A stretch of 64,000 bases of DNA from CAIXSC01 sp046349915 (GTDB taxonomy: Bacteria > Planctomycetota > Planctomycetia > Pirellulales > Pirellulaceae), in assembly GCA_046349915.1 (NCBI GenBank), contig JAXMBL010000004.1:1240001-1304000 (forward strand), read 5' to 3'. Below, one piece after another: positions 53,565 to 62,162 of this stretch (the stretch's first letter is position 1; every line of letters starts with the position of its first letter). A program made the translations under genes and the position numbers. The notes under the pieces are model-generated. The model worked only from the letters and a program-made list of their open reading frames with translations, made no database searches and had not been told where the DNA came from.

Positions 53565-55634
53565 ATGGGAAATGTCCACGAAGTAACTGCTCCCAATAAC
53601 GTCGCCCTGTTGTTATGGCGATTGCGAGGCTCGGAGGAGATTGGCCGCGGCTTTGAATATCAAGTCGAGTTGCTGTACGAATCCGAGGAAGCGGACATTG
53701 ATGCCAACGACATGTTGGGCAAGCCGCTGGTGATCAAGGTGTCATCCCCCGACTTCGGCGATCGCCACTTCCACGGCTTGATCTGTCGCTTCGAGTTGTT
53801 GCGCTGGAGTCGGCCCTACTACATCTATCGAGCGACCATACGTCCCTGGTTCTGGTTTCTCAAGCATACCGCGGACTGCCGGATCTTTCAGAACAAGACC
53901 ATTCAAGACATCCTGACGGATGTGCTCAAGACCAAGAATGGCTTCAGCGATTTTCGCTTCAGCTTGACCGGTACCTATACGACTCGCGAGTACTGCGTGC
54001 AGTACCGGGAGACCGATTTCGATTTCGTCAGTCGCTTGCTGGAAGAAGAAGGGATCTATTACTTCTACGAGCACACGGCGAGCAGTCACACGATGGTGTT
54101 GTGCGATGCGGCCAGCGCGCATGCGACCATTGCCAGCGGAACGACTGCGATCCCTTACAAGTCGGTCGGTGACGAGAACAACGAAGACGAGCGACTCTCG
54201 ACCTGGCAGTCCGCGGAAGAGGTGTGGACGACGAAGTACACGGTCCGCAGCTACAACTTTGAGCAACCAAGCGCCAATCTCGAGGCGCGAACTCAGATCT
54301 CTCGCACGCATGCGTTGAGCTCGTACGAATTCTACGATTACCCAGACAACTATCTGGTCGCCACGCACGGCACGCACTACTCGAAGGTCTGGGCCGAATC
54401 ATTGCAGGCGCGTCAGCTATTGGCCTACGGCGAGGGGAGTTCGCAACGGATTGCCGCGGGGATGAAGTTCACTTTGGAAGAACATCCTCAAGCCAGCCAG
54501 AACGCCGAATACTTGATCGTCTCGACGAAGACCGAGGTGCAGTCGGGCGAGGCGATGGGGCCGAACGCCGAAATCAATAACTCCTTCCAAGTTTCGCTCA
54601 CCGCGATCAAGGCTGACAAGCAGTATCGCTCGTTGCGAGTTGTTCCCAAGCCTGTTATCGCGGGACCGCAGACGGCGAAGGTGGTGGGGAAGAGCGGCGA
54701 GGAAATCTGGACCGATCAGTATGGTCGCGTCAAAGTCCAATTCCCCTGGGATCGCGTCGGTCAGAACGACGAGTCGAGTTCGTGTTGGCTGCGAGTGGCT
54801 CAGATTTGGGCGGGGAAGAACTGGGGCGGTATCGACATTCCGCGCATCGGCCAAGAAGTCCTGGTTCAGTTCATGGAGGGCGATCCCGACCGTCCGATTG
54901 TCGTGGGGCGGGTCTACAACGCGGAGCAAATGCCGCCCTACGCGTTGCCGGACAACGCGACTCAAAGCGGCGTGAAAACTCGTTCGTCCAAGGAAGGGAC
55001 GGCCGAGAATTTCAATGAATTGCGATTCGAGGACAAGAAGGATCAGGAGCAGGTCTATTTTCACGCAGAGAAGAACTTCGATCGAGTCGTCGAGAATAAC
55101 GACACCCTGAAAGTCGGCTTCGAGAAGAAAGACAAGGGCGATCAGACGATCGAAGTCTTCAACAACCGCACGCTGAAAGTGGGGGCCCAGGATTGCGAAG
55201 CGGGCGATGAGACGACCGAGATCTGGAACAATCGTACGCTGAAGGTCGGCACGCAATCGCAAGATGGAAAGGGAAGTCAGACCACCGAGATTCATCAGGA
55301 TGACACGACGACGATCAAGAAAGGGAATCAGACCCTGACAATTCAGACGGGGAATCGCGATGTCACCGTCTCACAGGGAAATGATTCGCTGACGATCGGA
55401 CAGGGGAATCTCACGATCAAACTGAATAGCGGTACGTGCTCGATTGACGCCGCGACCAAAATCGAACTGAAAGTCGGCAGTTCCACGATCGTCATTGAGC
55501 CTGCTGCGATCACCATCAAGTCGGCGGATGTGAAGATTGAAGGCACAGGTACTTTCGACGCCAAGTCTCCAGCATCGTCGGTCAGCGGCGATGGCAACCT
55601 GACCCTCAAAGGCGGCGTTGTTCAAATCAATTAA
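53565..55634 (+). CDS. vgrG: VgrG (TssI) spike protein
   Basis: 689 residues. The T4 gp27-like part (about 1-370) contains the gp27 signature segments RYCVQYRETDFDF-like EYCVQYRETDFDFVSRLLEEEG and FEQPSANL. The gp5-like OB fold (about 383-455) reads DQYGRVKVQFPWD, CWLRVAQIWAGKNWG, IPRIGQEVLVQF and GDPDRPIVVGRVYN. The C-terminal beta-helix (about 480-689) has diverged repeats (NRTLKVG x2 and TLTI-type strands). No catalytic extension follows the spike, so it is not an evolved VgrG. It forms the membrane-puncturing tip of type VI-like contractile systems. No Hcp, sheath or baseplate genes are in the window. Confidence 0.93.
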   Translation: MGNVHEVTAPNNVALLLWRLRGSEEIGRGFEYQVELLYESEEADIDANDMLGKPLVIKVSSPDFGDRHFHGLICRFELLRWSRPYYIYRATIRPWFWFLKHTADCRIFQNKTIQDILTDVLKTKNGFSDFRFSLTGTYTTREYCVQYRETDFDFVSRLLEEEGIYYFYEHTASSHTMVLCDAASAHATIASGTTAIPYKSVGDENNEDERLSTWQSAEEVWTTKYTVRSYNFEQPSANLEARTQISRTHALSSYEFYDYPDNYLVATHGTHYSKVWAESLQARQLLAYGEGSSQRIAAGMKFTLEEHPQASQNAEYLIVSTKTEVQSGEAMGPNAEINNSFQVSLTAIKADKQYRSLRVVPKPVIAGPQTAKVVGKSGEEIWTDQYGRVKVQFPWDRVGQNDESSSCWLRVAQIWAGKNWGGIDIPRIGQEVLVQFMEGDPDRPIVVGRVYNAEQMPPYALPDNATQSGVKTRSSKEGTAENFNELRFEDKKDQEQVYFHAEKNFDRVVENNDTLKVGFEKKDKGDQTIEVFNNRTLKVGAQDCEAGDETTEIWNNRTLKVGTQSQDGKGSQTTEIHQDDTTTIKKGNQTLTIQTGNRDVTVSQGNDSLTIGQGNLTIKLNSGTCSIDAATKIELKVGSSTIVIEPAAITIKSADVKIEGTGTFDAKSPASSVSGDGNLTLKGGVVQIN

Positions 55635-55647
55635 AGGATAGTCGAGA

Positions 55648-56589
55648 GTGCGAGCGTCGTTGCAAGTGATCGCCAGTCCCGCCCGTCCGCGACGCATCGA
55701 GTTGCGAGAGGGGCAAGCGGTTCGCATCGGTCGGAGCGACTGGGCGGATTACGCGTTCCGCGAGGACCCGGGGCTTGCCGATATCCATTTTGTAGTGGCC
55801 TGTCTCCACACCGGTTGCTTCCTGCGTCATCTTGCGCCGGGCAGCGCGACTTCGGTCAACGACGCGGAAGTTCAGGAGACTCGCCTGCGTTCAGGGGATC
55901 GCGTCCGTGCCGGACGAACCACCTTCGCTGTGACTATCGAGGGAGAAGCGATTGTCTCGCCGTCGGCAGAGGCTGGAGGCGTGTCGGAGAACACGGAAGT
56001 CGAGTCGGCGGAGAAGCCCGCGGACCATTGGCAAGCCTTGGCCGAGCAACTCGAACTCGATCCCGCCGCCAGCGAATTGATTGGCGATCCTCAAACTCTG
56101 GACGATTGGCTGGAGGCCCTGGCCAAGAAGGAACAGTTCCTCGCGGCTGCTCGCCTGAGAGCGCACCATTTGGACCCGCGAGCCGCCGTGTGGTGGGGGG
56201 TATTGTCGGTTCGGCTGCACGGGGTGGAGGAACGATTGCCAGCGTTGCAAAAGGAAGCTTTGCAGGCCAGTTTGGCTTGGGTCTCCGCTCCCGCCGAGCC
56301 GGCTCGGTATGCGGCGGGAGGTTGGGCCGATCGACTGAAGTATCGTGGAATCGGGGCCAAGTTGGCGGCCGCGACATTCTGGGCGGGACCCAGTCTAGCG
56401 CCGCCCCAAATGTTGCCGGTCCCGCCAGACCCGTTGCTGGTGGGAGTCACGATTACCACAACTTTGCTCTTGGCAGCGATCGACCAAAGCCCCAAACTGG
56501 CATTACAGCGGTGGCCGACTTATCTCGAGTTGGGCAAGGCGGTGGCTGCTGGAGAACATCCTTGGCCTTCGCCGCCGGCCGCCAATTGA
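55648..56589 (+). CDS. FHA-domain protein
   Basis: 313 residues from a GTG at 55648 with AAAGGA upstream. The N-terminal FHA domain (about 5-95) shows VRIGRSDWADYAF, the phospho-threonine-contacting RIGRS, DIHFVV and the SVNDAEV turn. A linker follows, then a helical domain (about 125-310) with DDWLEALAKKEQFLAAARLRAHHLDPR and an end segment (DQSPKLALQRWPTYLELGKAVAAGEHP) reminiscent of DUF6931, a family associated with type VI loci. FHA proteins regulate type VI assembly through threonine phosphorylation. It starts 14 bases after vgrG and precedes the giant protein. Confidence 0.8.
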   Translation: MRASLQVIASPARPRRIELREGQAVRIGRSDWADYAFREDPGLADIHFVVACLHTGCFLRHLAPGSATSVNDAEVQETRLRSGDRVRAGRTTFAVTIEGEAIVSPSAEAGGVSENTEVESAEKPADHWQALAEQLELDPAASELIGDPQTLDDWLEALAKKEQFLAAARLRAHHLDPRAAVWWGVLSVRLHGVEERLPALQKEALQASLAWVSAPAEPARYAAGGWADRLKYRGIGAKLAAATFWAGPSLAPPQMLPVPPDPLLVGVTITTTLLLAAIDQSPKLALQRWPTYLELGKAVAAGEHPWPSPPAAN

Positions 56590-56622
56590 AAGTCGGTCCC
56601 TAGGAATTGACGTGCTCACGCC

Positions 56623-59600
56623 ATGACTTCATCGTCCCATCGCCCCACCGCGCTGCGCGAGTCATGGAAGCGTCCCGATTCGGCAGGTCCTCAAGGGAAG
56701 CGTGCGCGACTAGGTCGACGCTGGCTCAGTCTGCTCATCACGGCAGGCTGCATAGCGACGTTCGGCTACCTCTTGTTCAGTCCGTTCTGGCATCCCACGA
56801 CACGACTGCTGGAGCTTTCCAGTGTTGGGTACGATCCGTTCTTTGTGCCGCCGCTGGAGTTTGTGAGCGAAGACGCGGCCGCGGTGAAAGCGCCGCTCTC
56901 CAAATCCCTGCTGATCCCCGGCCAGAAGCCGTTAGTTTCGTCCCACACGCTCCGGTCCCCAGACGATGTGCAACGGATGCTCGGCGAGCTGGATGCACTT
57001 CCCGCGACTCCGTCGGATGTGATTCTGGTCTATGTGGCGGCTCACGGAATTGTTCGAGATGGGCAAGCTCAATTGGTTTGCCAGAATTACTCGCCAGCGA
57101 ACGCCGAGCAAGCGTTGGTCCCGTTGTCGAACCTGCTGCAACGGTTGCGACAATCGCCCGCTGGCGTCAAATTGCTGATTCTGGACCATGGGCGAATCGA
57201 TTTTGATCCTCGGTTGGGAATCCTGGTCAATGAGTTTCCCGAACTGCTTCGTTCCGAAGTCGCCGCTTTACGTGATTCCTCCGGTCAGCCCGACTCAACG
57301 GTCTGGGTGCTGGCCGCTCACTCGGCCTTGGAACGTTCGCATGTCGATTTCGTCCGTCGAAAGTCCGAGTTTGGCGGCGCCGTGGGACGCGCGCTCGAAG
57401 GGAATGCGGATGTCAACAACGACCAACTTCTGACCCTCGCGGAACTTGCCGATTTCGTGCGCGGCGAAGTATCGCGACGCGTCCTTGAAGCGACCGACGG
57501 ACGCGAGGAACAAACGCCTCAATTGTTGGCGCCGGCGGCGCCTAACGCCGCGAAACCAACGGCCGTGCGTATCTTGTCCGTACCCGCCAAAAAGATCGAC
57601 GTGGCCGCCTTGGAGTCCACCGCGACGGCTCTGTCCCCCGACGCCGCGGCTGCCGCGAAAAAGGCTCGAGACGCCAAGGTCGCTGGTGAAGCGAAAGCAG
57701 ATTCGTTGCGCGACTCAATCCCCAAAGGCGAGGAACCTGCTGCCTTGTCCGCAGCTTCCGCGGATGACGCGACGCAGAACGACTCAGCGACAGCTTCCAA
57801 TGAATCCGCGGCTGCCGCGACCGAATCGGCTGGAAGCGGAGCGGCGACGCCCGATGCCAGGCCGCCTGCGTTCCCCGATCGGGCTGCTTCGTTGAGCGAT
57901 ATTGTGTCCTATGGTTGGTGGAAATCGGCCGAGACGGAAGCGAGTGCCCTTGCTCGTAACTTCGATGCTCGTTCGCCGCGGATTGTCGACGCACCAGCGG
58001 CTTGGAATGCTTGGAAGGCTCGCCTGCTGTCGCGGGAATCTCTGGCTCGGTTTTCCTCGGACGCCGATCGCGCCGGATTGGCAATCGCCGCTCGACAAGA
58101 TCTCGCGTCGTTGTACGAGCCTTCGCAAGCGGCGTCGCGCCCTTTGCCCGATTGGTCCGTGACGAGACTGGTGCAGATTCCCAACTGGGAGGCTGCCAAC
58201 GAAGCTGCCATCCCGCTCGCGACTTTCTCGCAACGCGGTTCACGCCGATCAACTCGACTGCCAGAGCCGGTCGTAACGTTGATCGAGAAGCTCGATCAAT
58301 TGACCGCGAATCCAGATGATGACCCCAAGCCGTTTCAAACATGGTGGCGGGGCGGACCTTGGCCCAAAGAGGCCGATGCGTACGTTGACTTGCGAACATG
58401 GCAGCGATTGGCGACAACGCCCGAGACGCCATGGTCGCTCTTGAAAATGGCGTGGCGAGTGGGCCGTGATGGCGAGGCCTTGGCGGCGGATCCTCGAGTC
58501 GCAGCCGCATGGATGCGGTCGCGAGTCGCCGACGCCGATGCCTGGCGGCGTTTGGGCGAACGCGAACTGTTGGCTCGCATGGGACAGGATTGGCCAAAAC
58601 GCGCGGAGACGGCTCTGGCCGAGGCCGACCGGAGGTATCGAGCACTCGCGGATGAGTTGAATGTCTATCACACGTGCGCTGCATTACGAATCGCCTGTTT
58701 GCTCCAATCGCCCGAATTCGCTCGTTGGCGACATTTATCGGCCGGGGACCCAGAGCTTTCGATTGCGACGGCGGATTTGCTGAGCTATTACGATTTGTTG
58801 TCCGAACTGAGTCGCGAGGTCGAGTCGGATCAGCCACAGCTCGAACGACTGATCGATTTCAGCGAACGCTTGACTACGTTGGAACGCAGGTTGCGCGAGC
58901 CGTTCACCGAAGCGAGGGTCGATCGTTGGTTAGCGAGAACGGAGCGGCCCGCTGAACGCTCTCAACGCATCGAAACCATGCTGAGAACAACCTTGCTCGA
59001 ACCAACGGTTCGCTCGCTCTTGTTGTCCGCGGCACGAGCAACGGGCGAAATCATCCAGACGCCTTCGCCCGATTCGCTCGACCGCGCCTCCATGCCTCCG
59101 AGTGCGCCGGATGCCAAAATCCTCAACGCCTCTTCTTGGAATGACGCTCGTGAAGATCTGTTGGTCTCGCGTCGCTTAGCGAAGCTCGCCGAGTTGCCGC
59201 CGGCCGATGATGCGGGAGCGGGTGAAGCATTGGAAGAGGTTTGGAACAAGTGGTTTGACAACCAGGGTATGCCTCGTCGAATGGATGGCAACCGCGAGTT
59301 GGAAACGGACGATTTCTGGAGGGCGTATCGTAACTACGGCGTTGCACTCGCGGAGTTTCATGAGGGGCTCGCCACACGAATCGCCGCCAGCACTCGACGC
59401 TACGAGAACCTGACGGATGCGAGTGTTCGGCGCCAGGCGCTCGTCGCCCTCGAAGCATCGCGCCGCGCGGAATGTTTGCTCGACCCGCGCGATGCGGAAC
59501 GACTCGGCGCCGCCAGTCCAGCGGAATTGCTCCATCGAGCGGCCGCCCATGATGTGCTTGCTTGGCAATATGCTCGTTGTCTTGCCGCTGTCGAGGACGC

Positions 59601-62145
59601 TCCTCCCGACGATCGAACTCGTTGGATTGAATCGGCCATTCGTTGTGGCGCCGCGGCGAACAAAATCCCCTTGCAGCCGCCCGTGCCGCAGGTGGCGGAG
59701 CGTATCGTGGCTTGGGATGGACCGACGAGTCTTTCGCTGACGGGAGAGCCCACTCGAGAAGTAACGCTCACGTTGTCGCTGCGAGGCAGGGAAGCAAAAC
59801 GAGTCTGGCTGGTGCTCGACTACGATCCTGAGTCGTTTGAAGTGAAAGGACCTGGAGGCGTTCCGCTGCTGAATGAGTCTGAAGTTCGACGCGAAACGCC
59901 TGCCGGTTCGGTTCCCTATCCGGCTCGCCCTGATCTGCTGCGGCAACCTGCGTCGTTCGATCTTGCGCCCGCTTCGCCTCAAAGGGTGACCCTACTGCTG
60001 AAACGTCGTCCTTCGACGAATTCGCGGACGATGTTGATTGCGAAAGCGGTATGCGACGGACAAGTGATCCGACATGAGGTAGCGATCGCCCTGCCAGCGA
60101 CCGATGCGCTGGCGCTGACGCCCGTTGGACCGCCCGACAGTTGGACATCGCAGGCGGATGGAGTCGTGCTTCATCCACTTCCCGGACACCCCTCCAGCTA
60201 TCGCTTTCAGATGGTGAACCGAGGCGTGACGGATCGAGTGATCAGCGTCGAGTTTCTCGCGCCGCAGGAGCGGATTCCCGGCGAGAATCCCGAGGAGTTC
60301 TTGGGGCTGCCGATTGACGAGATTCTAGCGAAGGCCAAACCGGGGCCTCCGCTCCTGCGGATCGCTAAACTGGCGTTGCCCGCCAATGGCGAGCCCATCG
60401 ATCTTCCTGGTGCGGCGCTGCCTATGCCCACCGCTGAATCGCCCGCCGGTAAGGACTCCTCCGTTCAACCGACGGGTGACAACGCTGCGGGTAAGCAAGA
60501 CGCTGCCGCCAAGCCTGAGTCGAAGCCCGATGATCAACCGGCCGCGGGGCCAGCGGAGAGAGCGGTGAAGCCCGACAACCCCCCCAGTGCCAAGGATGCG
60601 CGATCGAGCCGGGGCCAACGTGTTCGCAATCGATCGATCGAATCCAGTAGCGAGAACGCGAACGGTGGTGCGGCGGATGAGCCCGCGGGTGCGGGCGCGA
60701 CGTCTGGAACGGGTAAACCTCGGGGCGTCGATGTGCGACATGGCCTGCTGATGGTCATCCGTGACCTGGAGTCGGGTGCCGTGTCGGCTCGCCGGATTCA
60801 GTTTCGACCCCAACGACCGCGTCGCTACCTGATCGCCGAAGCGGAGTACGACGCGATCGCGGAACGGTTGAGTATTCGAGTTCGTCCGCGCGACCCCCGT
60901 TTGACTCCCGACCGCGGATATCGAGTCTCCGCGGAGTTTCCAGAAACTCTACCGCCGGGTACTGAGGCGCAATTGGAAGGCGTCGTCAATGCGCCTGGAT
61001 ATGAGGCGACCTTGTATGCCGCTATTCCCACCGAAGTCCAACGCATGGTGACGGTGCACCTGCGAGTTGATGATTATCCGCGGGCGTTTTCGTGGCGCAT
61101 CGACTGTGGGCGAACGGCGACGAAAATCTCGCCCGCGACCGACATGTTGGGAGTGCGAATAACGAGTCCAGCGGCGGGTGCTTCCTATCGAGCGCCGACG
61201 GAGACGATTGCAGTCGAGTTCGAGGTGGACGCGCCGTGGGGGGCTTTCGAATCGGCGCGGGACTTCGTCGAGATTGGCATGGATCGACGACGCGATCGAG
61301 AATTGTTGGATGACCCGGCCGTGAAGCTCTATGCGGACCGACAAGCCGATGTTTGGTTGGAGGGATGGGGACCCGATGGTGTGATGACGCTTTCGAGTGT
61401 TGTTCACGACTTTAAGGTGACGGTGCCCGCGACCGGCCTGCGCAATCTGCAAGCCGACCTGCTCGCTCAAGCCAGAATCGGTGAACGGACTCAATGGAGC
61501 GAGCCGGTGGGAGTCGTTTTTGATGCGGCGCCGCCGCTGGTGGAGAATGTTGAGCTGACGCCGGACCGGATTGTCGCGCAGATGGCGGAGTTGCAAGTGG
61601 TGGTGAGTGTGTCGGATGAGGAGCGGAGCGGCGTGGCGAAGGTGGAGGTGGGATTCGACCGCGAGAACCGCGGCGAGTTTGGCTCGGGGCCAGCGATTCC
61701 CGCCATGTCGATGGGCTCGGGGCGATGGACTGCCAAGTTGCCCGTCGATTTGCCAACCCCCGGTCCAACTCGATTGTTGATTCGCGCGACCGACAAGGTG
61801 GGGAACGCGAGCGACTATACCAAAGTGCCGCTGACCGTCGTCACGAAGATGGAAGTGGAAGAACTTGCGAAGAATCAGTTCAATCGAGTCGCGGGGGTTG
61901 TGCTATTCAGCAAGCAGCCCGTGGCCAACGCAAAGTTGGAAATCCGCGACGAGCGTATGATGGTCGTCGCGAATTCCTCGTCGGACGAGATGGGGCGATT
62001 CGTGTTTCCTCGCGTGAAAGCCGGTAAGTACAAATTGATGGTGCGAGGAGTATCTAGAAATCGTTCCCGAGAAAAAGAGGTGGAGCTTGTCGTCCCGCCA
62101 CCGCCGGCGCAACCAGTGCGGATGGAAGTTCAACTCTCGATGTAG
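56623..62145 (+). CDS. Giant membrane-anchored protein with pseudo-caspase domain
   Basis: 1840 residues, the largest gene in the window. A cytoplasmic tail and one membrane helix (about 34-53) lead to a caspase-like domain (about 65-290). The His box is YVAAHGI (His141), but the expected DACRSG-like catalytic loop reads LILDHGRID (187-193), with Gly190 where the Cys should be. An EF-hand-like loop (Asp263 to Glu274) follows, as in other planctomycetal caspase-fold proteins. A Pro/Ala-rich linker (about 325-425), long helical regions, an Ig-like segment near 1030, a second linker (about 1270-1365), beta-sandwich domains (about 1385-1740) and a C-terminal carboxypeptidase-regulatory-like domain (about 1745-1838; GVVLFSKQPVANAKLEI) complete it. 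Starts 33 bases after the FHA gene. Confidence 0.75.
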   Translation: MTSSSHRPTALRESWKRPDSAGPQGKRARLGRRWLSLLITAGCIATFGYLLFSPFWHPTTRLLELSSVGYDPFFVPPLEFVSEDAAAVKAPLSKSLLIPGQKPLVSSHTLRSPDDVQRMLGELDALPATPSDVILVYVAAHGIVRDGQAQLVCQNYSPANAEQALVPLSNLLQRLRQSPAGVKLLILDHGRIDFDPRLGILVNEFPELLRSEVAALRDSSGQPDSTVWVLAAHSALERSHVDFVRRKSEFGGAVGRALEGNADVNNDQLLTLAELADFVRGEVSRRVLEATDGREEQTPQLLAPAAPNAAKPTAVRILSVPAKKIDVAALESTATALSPDAAAAAKKARDAKVAGEAKADSLRDSIPKGEEPAALSAASADDATQNDSATASNESAAAATESAGSGAATPDARPPAFPDRAASLSDIVSYGWWKSAETEASALARNFDARSPRIVDAPAAWNAWKARLLSRESLARFSSDADRAGLAIAARQDLASLYEPSQAASRPLPDWSVTRLVQIPNWEAANEAAIPLATFSQRGSRRSTRLPEPVVTLIEKLDQLTANPDDDPKPFQTWWRGGPWPKEADAYVDLRTWQRLATTPETPWSLLKMAWRVGRDGEALAADPRVAAAWMRSRVADADAWRRLGERELLARMGQDWPKRAETALAEADRRYRALADELNVYHTCAALRIACLLQSPEFARWRHLSAGDPELSIATADLLSYYDLLSELSREVESDQPQLERLIDFSERLTTLERRLREPFTEARVDRWLARTERPAERSQRIETMLRTTLLEPTVRSLLLSAARATGEIIQTPSPDSLDRASMPPSAPDAKILNASSWNDAREDLLVSRRLAKLAELPPADDAGAGEALEEVWNKWFDNQGMPRRMDGNRELETDDFWRAYRNYGVALAEFHEGLATRIAASTRRYENLTDASVRRQALVALEASRRAECLLDPRDAERLGAASPAELLHRAAAHDVLAWQYARCLAAVEDAPPDDRTRWIESAIRCGAAANKIPLQPPVPQVAERIVAWDGPTSLSLTGEPTREVTLTLSLRGREAKRVWLVLDYDPESFEVKGPGGVPLLNESEVRRETPAGSVPYPARPDLLRQPASFDLAPASPQRVTLLLKRRPSTNSRTMLIAKAVCDGQVIRHEVAIALPATDALALTPVGPPDSWTSQADGVVLHPLPGHPSSYRFQMVNRGVTDRVISVEFLAPQERIPGENPEEFLGLPIDEILAKAKPGPPLLRIAKLALPANGEPIDLPGAALPMPTAESPAGKDSSVQPTGDNAAGKQDAAAKPESKPDDQPAAGPAERAVKPDNPPSAKDARSSRGQRVRNRSIESSSENANGGAADEPAGAGATSGTGKPRGVDVRHGLLMVIRDLESGAVSARRIQFRPQRPRRYLIAEAEYDAIAERLSIRVRPRDPRLTPDRGYRVSAEFPETLPPGTEAQLEGVVNAPGYEATLYAAIPTEVQRMVTVHLRVDDYPRAFSWRIDCGRTATKISPATDMLGVRITSPAAGASYRAPTETIAVEFEVDAPWGAFESARDFVEIGMDRRRDRELLDDPAVKLYADRQADVWLEGWGPDGVMTLSSVVHDFKVTVPATGLRNLQADLLAQARIGERTQWSEPVGVVFDAAPPLVENVELTPDRIVAQMAELQVVVSVSDEERSGVAKVEVGFDRENRGEFGSGPAIPAMSMGSGRWTAKLPVDLPTPGPTRLLIRATDKVGNASDYTKVPLTVVTKMEVEELAKNQFNRVAGVVLFSKQPVANAKLEIRDERMMVVANSSSDEMGRFVFPRVKAGKYKLMVRGVSRNRSREKEVELVVPPPPAQPVRMEVQLSM

Positions 62146-62162
62146 TCGCGCGAGGAGTGCTG

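Noticed and set aside
57542..58837. 431-residue minus-strand frame inside the giant gene
   Set aside because: Antisense to the 1840-residue frame, Arg/Pro-rich, no start signal or domain.
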